From: Wuchereria bancrofti
Taxonomy: Eukaryota > Nematoda > Chromadorea > Rhabditida > Onchocercidae
Assembly: GCA_005281725.1 (NCBI GenBank)
Contig: SSBO01000009.1
Coordinates: 8,945,831 to 9,009,830 of the forward strand
Length of the DNA stretch: 64,000 nucleotides
Reading direction: 5' to 3'
The position numbers and the translations under genes were made by a program. Position 1 is the stretch's first letter, and every line of letters starts with the position of its first letter. The notes under the pieces are model-generated. The model did no database searches, was not told where the DNA came from, and saw only the letters and a list, made by a program, of their open reading frames with translations. Shown here one piece after another: positions 55,101 to 64,000 of the stretch.

Positions 55101-57849
55101 ATTATTTCATCGAATGGAAAATTGAGAATCTGTGAAGGGATGGCCTTTAAAATTGATGATGAATTGATCAATATGATCGGTGATTTTGCAAATTTGAATC
55201 GTTCACCGGAATTCAAAGTAAAAACAAATGAAAATCCACAAAAAGCAGCAAAAGCACCAATTAACCGTCAATATTCTCTTAATTTAGCTGTTGGTGTTTC
55301 GGTAAGTTATGAAATTATGTTAGTTTATTAAATTAATAATTATTTAAGTAATTTATGAAATTTCTTAGCTTGTTAAATTAATAATTAATTTATTATTTTA
55401 ATTATGAAATTTGTTAGCTTATTAAATTAACAACTGATTTTTCTTTTTTATTTTTTTGATAGAAAAACAAAGTATATTGAAAAAATATAAATGATTGATT
55501 GATTGATTAAATAGAAGAAATAATTTTAACCTTCTAGTTTTTTCTTCCTTCTTTTTTCACCGTCCATCTACTTGATAAAAAAAGAGACAAATAAATTAAT
55601 TAATTAAAAAAAGAAAATTATATTTTACGAATCAATGAGAAATTGTTTTTTTCTTTTTCCTTTCTTTTTTTTTTCTTCTCATTTTTTTAAAAGGCATTGT
55701 TTGTGTATGTTGAATAATTAAATGAAGCTTTTTTTGAAAAGATTCAAAAAGTTTTTCTTTTTTTTAAAAGAAAGGAAAAGAAAAAACTTGTTTTTTCTTT
55801 TTCATCTTTTAAAAAAAAGTGTTATTCAGCAAAAGAATAAAAAAAAAGGGAAAGAAATGAATTATTTTCTGTAATGACCTTTTTAATTTTATTTTATTCT
55901 TTACTCTAACATATTGTAGTAATAAAAGTAAATGATAAATTTATATAAATCTAGAAAGGTTCAATTTGTTAAAAATATTTTTCCTTTTATTTTTTAACTT
56001 CACCCTAATTCATTATGATTTCATATTCAGCAATAATTTCTTCGATTTCTTTTTTTTTTCTTCTCATTTTTTTAAAAGGAAAAAAAAAAAGAAAAAAAGA
56101 AAAGAAAGAACATTTCTTCTTCCATTCTCCGTCTCTTTTGCCTTTTTTTATTTTTTCATTTTTTCACTACGTCATTTTTGCGAATCGCTTCACACTGATG
56201 AAGAATTTTTTTTTTGATCTTTGTTTTGTTTATATTAGATTGAGGAATTTTGTTTCTTTTTTTTTCAAATATTTAACAAAATTTGAATTTTAAATTCAAT
56301 GTATATTACTGTATAACTAAACTGACGCATTTTTTTTCGTATTTAAATTTTACGTTTTCTTGTGATTAAAATTAAAGTTTGATAAAGTATTTCAATGTTT
56401 GTAAATTTCAGTATGATTGATAAAATAAAAAGTGTTGCATTTATAGTTTACTTTGGTTAGGTTCTTTTTTTTTTCATCTAATACAAGTATTTGTTAAATT
56501 TGAAATCAAGTATTAAATAATTAAATTTTGCTTGAAATTTAAATTCAATTTTCCTCGTTTTAGCTTTCTCGAGTAATTAATGTTTGAATTTCAAAATCTG
56601 GTAAAACGATAATTTCTCAATAATTAAATTTCAAGTTCTAATCAATAAAACCGATATTTTTGAGTACTATCTTTTTTAAATTATGGATGAGAATTGAATA
56701 ATTTTTTTTTCTTTTACATTTTAAACTTTTCAAACACTTTAAACGAAAAGTTTATAGCCATATCACACCATTAGAAGTGAAGCACAATTTGATTAGAATT
56801 GAAATTTTCCCTGAAAATACTCGAAAATTTTTTCTATTTAAAAAATTTTGAAATGTATTTTTGTTTGTTTTTTTTTTATTTTTTTGTCAGATTATTTCAT
56901 CGAATGGAAAATTGAGAATCTGTGAAGGGATGGCCTTTAAAATTGATGATGAATTGATCAATATGATCGGTGATTTTGCAAATTTGAATCGTTCACCGGA
57001 ATTCAAAGTAAAAACAAATGAAAATCCACAAAAAGCAGCAAAAGCACCAATTAACCGTCAATATTCTCTTAATTTAGCTGTTGGTGTTTCGGTAAGTTAT
57101 GAAATTATGTTAGTTTATTAAATTAATAATTATTTAAGTAATTTATGAAATTTCTTAGCTTGTTAAATTAATAATTAATTTATTATTTTAATTATGAAAT
57201 TTGTTAGCTTATTAAATTAACAACTGATTTTTCTTTTTTATTTTTTTGATAGAAAAACAAAGTATATTGAAAAAATATAAATGATTGATTGATTGATTAA
57301 ATAGAAGAAATAATTTTAACCTTCTAGTTTTTTCTTCCTTCTTTTTTCACCGTCCATCTACTTGATAAAAAAAGAGACAAATAAATTAATTAATTAAAAA
57401 AAGAAAATTATATTTTACGAATCAATGAGAAATTGTTTTTTTCTTTTTCCTTTCTTTTTTTTTTCTTCTCATTTTTTTAAAAGGCATTGTTTGTGTATGT
57501 TGAATAATTAAATGAAGCTTTTTTTGAAAAGATTCAAAAAGTTTTTCTTTTTTTTAAAAGAAAGGAAAAGAAAAAACTTGTTTTTTCTTTTTCATCTTTT
57601 AAAAAAAAGTGTTATTCAGCAAAAGAATAAAAAAAAAGGGAAAGAAATGAATTATTTTCTGTAATGACCTTTTTAATTTTATTTTATTCTTTACTCTAAC
57701 ATATTGTAGTAATAAAAGTAAATGATAAATTTATATAAATCTAGAAAGGTTCAATTTGTTAAAAATATTTTTCCTTTTATTTTTTAACTTCACCCTAATT
57801 CATTATGATTTCATATTCAGCAATAATTTCTTCGATTTCTTTTTTTTTT
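54290..57849. repeat. 1.77-kb tandem duplication (54290-56059 and 56080-57849)
   Basis: Two copies lie in direct orientation, 1790 bp apart, with no difference seen in the stretches compared, including poly-T and poly-A runs. They are separated by 20 bp (56060-56079, CTTCTCATTTTTTTAAAAGG). The same 20 bp occur inside the unit at 55675-55694, again after a T run. Each copy holds one identical 201-bp exon (55101-55301 and 56891-57091). Perfect identity in such mutable sequence means either a very recent duplication or an assembly loop. Confidence 0.97.
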
Positions 57850-58699
57850 GTTTTCATTTTAAATCTTAAAAAATTATTATAACATTATAATTATAATACT
57901 ATAATTATTATTCAGTAATTTTCTTTTTATCTATAGCTTTAATATTCTTTCTAATACCTAAAGATAAAAAAAAAAAGAGATGAAAGGAAATAAAATTAAG
58001 AAACGTTATTGATTAATATCAGTCAAATTTCAAAATGATTTATAAGCTAAATTAAAAACAAAAAATTTTCATACTATTAAATATCACGCCTTTTAATGAG
58101 TAATTTTAATAAAACTTTAATGTGTAAAAAAAATGAAAACATCAATGGTTAATTTAATTATTAAACATTAATGTGCAAAAAAAGTTCTTTTTTTTTGAAG
58201 AACATATTAAAGTAAATTTCAGGAAGAAACACCACTTTTTAATGAGGTAAATAGCACAACAAGACGACAATCAACTGGCAAAATATTTAATCCAATACAT
58301 TTAATTAATAAACGTACTTTCTCAGCTCCAATACATATGAAAGATGATATTGAAAAAATACGAAAAAAACATGAAAAACATGGAAGTTTTTCATTATTAA
58401 ACAATAAAAATATTGGAAATGAAGAATTAAATCTTGAAATGTTAGCAGAAGAAGAAACAGATTTGCTAGCATTAACAAACAATAATGAAACAGAATGTGT
58501 AATAAATCAGAATGATAAGGTTGATAATAATAATGATAATCTATCTGTAAATTCAACTATATTACCACCACAATCATTTCATACTAAAATTATCAATAAT
58601 GTGGGTCATCGAGGATCTATTATTCTAATTAATGATGATGATGATGATGATGATGGTGTTGATGTTGATGATAAGAATAAGTCAATAACAAGTAAATAA
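55101..58699 (+). CDS. unassigned acidic low-complexity protein with a duplicated first exon
   Basis: Exon 55101-55301 (or its twin 56891-57091) opens with IISSNGKLRICEGMAFKIDD. A start at the ATG at 55140 is plausible, just after a TTTTTGTCAG acceptor that could be a spliced-leader site. Residues include ELINMIGDFANLNRSPEFK and RQYSLNLAVGVS. It splices in phase 0 to 58223-58699: EETPLFNEVNSTTRRQSTGK, RTFSAPIHMKDDIEKIRKKH, an Asn/Asp-rich segment, and a run of eight or so Asp from a GAT repeat (58630-58660) before TAA. RRQSTG and RTFSAP look like basophilic kinase target sites, in the manner of cytosolic tails of signalling or channel proteins. No family is recognised. The repeated exon starts and ends in phase 0, so including both copies would keep the frame. 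Confidence 0.55.
56891..57091 (+). CDS. second identical copy of the 67-codon exon
   Basis: This is the copy-2 counterpart of exon 55101-55301, with the same acceptor (TTTTTGTCAG) and donor (TCG|GTAAGT). It encodes the same 67 residues. Its splice phase is 0 at both ends, so it could serve as an alternative first coding exon or be tandemly included. If the surrounding duplication is an assembly artefact, this exon does not exist. Confidence 0.6.
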
Positions 58700-58714
58700 T
58701 TTGTAAAAAAAACT

Positions 58715-58748
58715 TCTATCAATAATTGATTTAGCAATTATTGATAGA
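58715..58748. repeat. 14-bp perfect hairpin just after the stop codon
   Basis: TCTATCAATAATTG at 58715-58728 pairs with CAATTATTGATAGA at 58735-58748 around a 6-nt loop (ATTTAG). It begins 16 bases after the TAA at 58699. It is AT-rich, so it would be modestly stable, and could be a 3' UTR structure. Confidence 0.75.
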
Positions 58749-59567
58749 ATAATTAATGCTATTGATTAATTAAATTTATCAATTAATTGGAGAAAAAGAA
58801 GAAAGAATATCACTGGCTTATTAATTTATTAGTGACTAAAATATAATTAAACTGTTTAAATAACTAATTTTTTAATGGGTAGAGTGAAATTAACGCTTTT
58901 TATAATTGCCAATTATCAAATGATTAGTGAATTTCACTTGTTGATAATTTCCATCTTCATTATGCCACTTATTGCTTTGTATATAACAATAAAATTACAT
59001 ATCGATTTTGTTTCATTTTTTTTTTGTTGTCAGAATATAGCAGCAGACACGGAATTCCGTTTGTTATTTATTCAACTGAAAATAATTAATGCCAATTCTA
59101 CAAAAATATCCAACTTTATCGAGAAAAAAAGAAAAACAAAACGAAAATGTCACGATCGATAATTTGTAAAATCAATGCAGTCCTAACTAGTTAACTCTGA
59201 TCGGAAACAATTTGATTTCGAGTAATTAAAACTGTTGAATTTACTTTTGAACATACCAAATCCATAAAATTTTTGTAGGAAAAAAAATGGCGTGCATTAG
59301 TTTTGTTAATGATATGATACTTTTACTCTTGAAGCAATAATTTGTTACCTATGTTACTGCAATAATTTTCAAGAAATCCAACAACTAAAAAAGCACATTT
59401 AACAAAAAAAAAAAACCTGAACAATCTATAAAATACTAATCTCTTCACTTGATTACTTCCTAATAACATATCATGATTCATTATTGTTACCACTCTTATA
59501 CGAAGAAAGTAATATATAGCGGAATTACAACAATGAAGTAAAATAATTTTTTGTAACTGTTGGATGA

Positions 59568-60067
59568 GATGCAGATGGAACAAATATCATTACTGAATTT
59601 TATTATTTACCAAGCTCCATATGACAATATATTGCAACAAGCAAAAGAAATGGGAAACAAAGGCAAAGCTACCAAAGTAACATTGACAATTACTGGATGA
59701 TTACTCTGATAAGGAATATTTGATAACCCTATTAAAAAAAAGAAGTTTTTAGTCTTCGGAAGAGCCAAATTAAACTTTATGACATAGAAATGGAGTTAAA
59801 TATCAATTTCACCTCACAAACAATAACAAAATCAAAGTTAGCATCCTTTAAGCTGCTTGCACAATATTCAATGTATGAAACAAAAAAAAAAAGAAAAAAA
59901 AAAGAAACCACAGGAAATATCCAATAATTTCAAATTATATGCGATCGTTACCCTTTTTGTCACGAATTTTTCAAAATAGAGATCAACTGAGGAAGAAATT
60001 GAAGCAGCTGTTGTCCGTACGTGGAGTGTTTCGAAGTCGTCCACGAGAAATGGACAATATCCAATAA
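59568..60067 (+). pseudogene. possible small gene or gene remnant, unassigned
   Basis: Two open segments, 59568-59700 (44 codons, ends GKATKVTLTITG) and about 59960-60067 (ends RGVFRSRPREMDNIQ), are rich in Gln, Lys, Glu and Arg, unlike the Phe/Ile/Tyr-rich shadows typical here. They each end in a stop and are not joined by an obvious intron. This may be a degenerate gene, or 3' UTR sequence of a neighbour. Confidence 0.25.
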
Positions 60068-60202
60068 TGAGATGCAGAAAGGAATGTTGCGAAGTAAGCC
60101 GCAATGTTACGTTGAATAAGCGTAGTTGGCAGCTTTATAACTACTAAAAAATCAAAATTACCATACTATCAACGAGAAAACAAAGAAGGATTCTTCATTC
60201 CT

Positions 60203-61116
60203 TCAACCCATTCGTGCTGCTTCTTTAATCTTTAAGTATTCTTCTGTACCAGTTTTAATTTGCTCTGTAGCAGCAATATACTCTGGTGTATTTTGTAATA
60301 TCGCTTCATGCTCACTAATTACCTGAAATACAAACTAATTATTTGCATAAAATATAGAAAATAATCTATTCAAAAAAGAGCAAATTGAAAAAATCACTAA
60401 ATGTCAAACAAAAAACAAAATATCTAATTATATACTTTACTTGTATGAGTTTATTTAATGGTATTATTATGACTAATTGTATGAATTTTATTTGGTGGTA
60501 TTATTATGCCTATCAGTAACCTAGCACATAAATCATAATGCAGCGAAATAAAATATCTAACCACACTTAATCATTACAAGGATGTAATTGATGAGTATTT
60601 TAAAGTAATTAAGATAAATCAAGAATCAATTTTTGATTTCGCTGTTAATACCAATCATTACTAGCTAAAGCTCTTTCATACAATATACAGTAATAAAGGA
60701 AGGAAAGAAAAAAAAAGTCATGTTATGTCGAGAAAATCTAGTCCAAACCTTTTTCAAACTTTCAACCGAATTCATCAACCGTCGGGCACATTCTGGTATC
60801 ATTTGTTTCGTCTCCTTAAAAAAGCTTAAGCACTTTTTTCTCATATATCATTTTACTTCAATGTAATCATGACTACAGTTTAATGTCAAACTTTAAGTAC
60901 TTGAGGAAAAAATCAAAAACAATCCCAAAATATGACCTGAATTAATTCAATTTGTTTCTTAACAACATGTTCATCAGCATCGCTACCAGCTTTCATTGCT
61001 TGCAATTTGACCATTGACTTTTCCTCTTCTTTCTCATAATAACATAATTCTTTCACCAATCGTTTCACGACACCTGTCTTAATTGATATATCTCTTAGAA
61101 GTGCAGGATCTGCCAT
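60203..61116 (-). CDS. tbca: tubulin-specific chaperone A (tubulin cofactor A)
   Basis: Cofactor A captures and holds beta-tubulin during tubulin folding in the cytosol. Three exons: 60937-61116, 60749-60814 and 60203-60322, totalling 366 nt (121 residues), all in phase 0. The N-terminus MADPALLRDISIKTGVVKRL followed by VKELCYYEKEEEKS is diagnostic. The rest is the expected all-helical protein: DEHVVKKQIELIQ, ETKQMIPECARRLMNSVESL and a C-terminal helix TEEYLKIKEAARMG. The length is close to the usual 105-120 residues. The start is the only ATG before the conserved block and is followed upstream by a pyrimidine-rich tract compatible with trans-splicing. It is divergent from vps-39, with about 1.07 kb between their start codons. 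Confidence 0.93.
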
Positions 61117-62185
61117 TATCCTGCAAAAAAATAATTTTTCAAAATTGATAAAATTAAGTTTTTACCACGGCAGAGTATAAATATTTTTCACGATGATTAT
61201 TATTTTACCCATTTATACATTGTATGCGTCATGTTTAATTGTCATCTATTACTAGATGAATATTCATTTTAGATTTTATTCAACTAACTTATATTACCAA
61301 TTATTAGTTAGTTCATAAGTTAGTTAGGCTTATCATTACATCGTATCATAAATCAAATTTAGTCTTTTCATTTCTCAATAAAAGAATTAATTACTGAATC
61401 ATTTAGTCGAATGATTAGTTGATGAAATAAATGAATATCAATTTGCTAGGAAAACACTGCCATAAAAAAAAATTATAATAAATTAACTATGCTAGCAAAA
61501 TAATAGTTAAATATATAAATATATGAATGTTCATATTGCAAATTAATAAAATTTCTAGCAAATAACTAAGAGGTATCAGTAAAAACCCACCCATCCAGCA
61601 GTTATCACTAAAAACACCCCGCAACCGAATCCCTGCACGCTTCTCGACTTTAACAAATTCTTGCCGTAATTCACGTAACTATTTACGGCCCGTAAATCTC
61701 AGGAAGGGACCGCGGAATCATTTTGAACGTTATCAGCGTGACTGAATTGAATTCGCATAAGTGTGAAGTATTGTTGTTATATACGTTGGAGAAAATGCGG
61801 AGTATTTGATTTATTACTCAATTACTTAATAACTGAATTCTTAATGAATTAAAAATCGAAATATTCGATTGTTTAATAATATGCAGCAATTTATTTGCTT
61901 AATACATTTATTCAATTATTTGATTAATTGATGAAGGAATTAATTAATCGCATGAGCATGTGATAAAGTTAGTTTGATATGTTTAAAAAATTAGTTTTAG
62001 GTCAAATGTTATCATGCACAAATTGATAAACATTTTATAATTGATCAAAATACAGAATTATTTAGATGGATTATTATTGCTATTATTATTGTAATCTCTA
62101 AAGTATCAATATGTAATGGAAAAAGAAATGGCAATTTTTTGAAAAGAAAAATGTTCGAAGAAATGGCAATTTTTTGAAAAGAAAA
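61117..62185. promoter_or_regulatory. divergent intergenic region with a GC-richer patch
   Basis: Separates tbca (-) from vps-39 (+). Most is AT-rich, but 61575-61745 is visibly richer in G and C (ACCCACCCATCCAGC, ACACCCCGCAACCG, GGAAGGGACCGCGG). It contains a 17-bp palindrome, ATTTACGG-C-CCGTAAAT, at 61681-61697. It is a reasonable candidate bidirectional promoter. No specific factor site is claimed. Confidence 0.4.
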
Positions 62186-62195
62186 ATGTTCGAAG
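62126..62195 (+). repeat. 35-bp perfect tandem duplication spanning the vps-39 start codon
   Basis: Bases 62126-62160 are repeated exactly at 62161-62195. Each copy ends in ATGTTCGAAG, so the ATG exists twice (62151 and 62186). From the upstream ATG, translation reads eight codons (MFEEMAIF) and stops at TGA. Only the downstream ATG opens the VPS39 frame. Confidence 0.95.
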
Positions 62196-64000
62196 CGTAT
62201 GCACCAACGGAGATAGCTACCAGATTAGAGAAATCAATTGATGTATCATCACTGGTTGCTCATGGTTAATTTATTTTATCGTTTGCATTTTTCTTTCTAT
62301 CATTTAAATAATAAAATGATAAGCTTAAAAGATTAGCATAGAGAAGAGCTGGAATAAAAATCATCAGAATATTTTCTCTTATCACTTTGATTATTTAGTT
62401 GCAATTTAATATCATCTAAATTAAACACTTCAGGTCATGCTGCTAAGGTTTATGTTGGAAGTAAAGCTGGTTATTTGTTGGCATTAAATGGAATTCGTGA
62501 AGGTTTGTTTATTTTTCATCTTTTTCTAGTACTTTGTATTGAATGTTTATTAGTTGTAAATTATAATGGATAATATAGGAGTATATAATTTGTATAATAC
62601 AACAATAAATTTTTAAGAAAGGAAAAGTAATATTAGAATGTTTTTTCGAATTATTTTGAAATATCATTGTTCTGTGAGGATTATGTTAATTATAGGTAAG
62701 CGTGGATACGATTTGTCGATGTGTCGTTCTTTCGAAAAGAAGGCAATAAATGAATTATGTTGTATTGAAAGGCATGACATACTGCTATGTTTAACTGATT
62801 CACAGCTTGCTGCGCATGGTCTTTCTCATCCATTTGCTCTAAAAGCACTTATTTCCGATGTTAGGCCCATATCTGCTTTTTGCGCCGGTGTGTCAGAGGT
62901 ATATTTTCTTTTCTCATTGTTTACTAAAAAATATTTTTGAAATTATGATATTTGGTTGTAATTATTACTTACCTTGTCAACTTTAAAAAGTAAAACCAAC
63001 CTTATTGAATATCATACAACAGGTTAGTATAATTTAGTATAATTAAATGGAACAAAAATGAATGATCGATATTTTGTTCTCTTCAATGAAGCAATTGTTG
63101 AAAAGTTTACAGGTTGATGGAATATTATATGTAGCTGTAAGTGCAAGAAAAAAAATATTTCTTTACAAATGGCTTGTTGATGAATTTATTAAGATGCATT
63201 TTGAAATGTCATTGGGTAATTTATTCTTCTTTGACTTTTACAACATTGAAGAAAACCTAATTCATCTTATATTTTCATTTGCATGTACTGATTTCATTTT
63301 GCAGCCTTTTTTCCGGACTCTGTGAACTATATGGTTTGGTGTGGCCCTATTATATCGGTAGCCGTACAAAACGAATATTACTATATGACTGTCTTTCCGA
63401 TTAAGGTATAAGTCAGGTTGCAATAGTTTGGAAAATATGAGACAATACTTATATTCAAGAATCTGGAAGTGATAAGTTGTAATAAAAATTTCACTTATCA
63501 ATTTGTTAAAGTTAAAACAAATGTTATGAAAAAGTTTTTAGGAAGATGTAGTGAATGTGAAAAAATTATTTGATGTTGGTTCGAGAACAGAAAATCCAGT
63601 GATTGTTGGATTATCTGATTATAAACAGATTGCATATTGTCGTGATAATTTCTTATTCTTTCAAGAATATTATGGAACCGTTAGTCCGATATCAGAAGTG
63701 AAATTCTCAGATGCACCTCTTAATATTGGTGTGTTTATTTATTCTTTTAAAACATCATTTTTTTAAATGCATCTTTCTCTCTTTCAATTTATGTTACTTA
63801 ATTTTACCAACAATAGGAAATATCTGGAAATAAAGATAAGACAATAAAGGAGGTTAGGTCTGGAATACTACTAAAATATTTTCTCTGAAAATGGATATTT
63901 GCAGTATACGATGCTCCATATTTGTTGGCACTCTTAGGAAATGGGAAAGTTGAGATACGATCAGTGAAACCAACAACACACATACAAACTATACAACTTA
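62186..64000 (+). CDS. vps-39: VPS39/VAM6 HOPS-complex subunit, 5' part (continues beyond the window)
   Basis: VPS39 is the HOPS tethering subunit that links late endosomes and lysosomes through Rab7. Exons: 62186-62264, 62434-62502, 62696-62898, 63113-63215, 63305-63405, 63542-63728 and 63905 to the window end. Phases agree throughout. The encoded N-terminal CNH-type beta-propeller reads MFEAYAPTEIATRLEKSIDV, VYVGSKAGYLLALN, CCIERHDILLCLTDSQLAAH, ILYVAVSARKKIFLYKW, YMVWCGPIISVAVQNEYYYM, KKLFDVGSRTENPVI and YDAPYLLALLGNGKVEIRSV. Block order and spacing match VPS39 rather than the TGFBRAP1 paralogue, though that relative is the main alternative. The clathrin-repeat C-terminus is outside the window. 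The true start was set at the second copy of the duplicated ATG because only this keeps the frame open. Confidence 0.88.

Larger units (their letters stand above)
58700..60202. other. convergent spacer with unassigned coding-like segments
   Basis: Between two convergent genes. On the + strand, 59568-59700 reads as an open stretch (MQMEQISLLNFIIYQAPYDN... ending TGA). About 59960-60067 reads SRIFQNRDQLRKKLKQLLSV onward to TAA. A third piece follows an acceptor-like CAG at about 59033 (NIAADTEFRLLFIQLK...). They have more balanced codons than the flanks, but no family, start or consistent splicing was found. Confidence 0.35.

Overview
The window looks like nuclear DNA of a nematode, most likely a clade III (filarial-type) worm. 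It is very AT-rich. Its genes are broken into many short exons separated by AT-rich introns of roughly 40 to 2,100 bp with good GT..AG ends and T-rich acceptors. Several start codons sit just behind an acceptor-like TTTCAG or TTGCAG, as expected for spliced-leader trans-splicing. The gene set is metazoan, and one family (MIG-18-like fibronectin type I repeats) is nematode-typical. Long open frames are scarce because exons are short, so genes were rebuilt from conserved protein blocks and matching splice phases. For most models the exon lengths add up to a whole number of codons.

Layout. 1418-2988 (+): mitochondrial ribosomal protein S12. 4110-7557 (-): S-adenosylmethionine synthetase, nine exons, first exon not found. 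12453-15768 (+): BCD1/ZNHIT6-type HIT zinc-finger protein with an RGG tail. 17041-18310: a 66-bp minisatellite with 19 full copies, each carrying a palindrome. 19689-23235 (+): an unassigned nuclear-looking protein with a globular domain that may resemble plant ASG1-type proteins. 24551-28490 (-): secreted protein with three MIG-18-like Fn1 repeats. 33087-38519 (-): the cytosolic C-terminal domain of an SLC12 cation-chloride cotransporter, apparently without its membrane domain. 40100-42089 (+): MogA/gephyrin G-domain molybdopterin adenylyltransferase. 42872-53466 (-): a 27-exon Nup358/RanBP2-like nucleoporin (NPP-9 type). 55101-58699 (+): unassigned acidic protein whose first recognised exon lies in a 1.77-kb tandem duplication. 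60203-61116 (-): tubulin cofactor A. 62186-64000+ (+): VPS39, running off the window.

The genes do not form one pathway. They are housekeeping functions (mitochondrial translation, methyl-group supply, snoRNP assembly, molybdenum cofactor, nuclear transport, tubulin folding, late endosome/lysosome tethering) plus a secreted matrix-type protein. No convincing operon, mobile element, tRNA, rRNA or CRISPR array was recognised.

Assembly quality matters here. Two N gaps (31349-31369 and 34021) are each flanked by exact duplicates of 188 and 159 bp, and the 1.77-kb repeat shows no differences where compared. All three may be assembly artefacts. The observations most worth checking are the orphan SLC12 C-terminal domain, the 66-bp palindromic minisatellite, the duplicated symmetric exon, the possible ASG1-like domain in a worm, and the 35-bp duplication that copies the vps-39 start codon.
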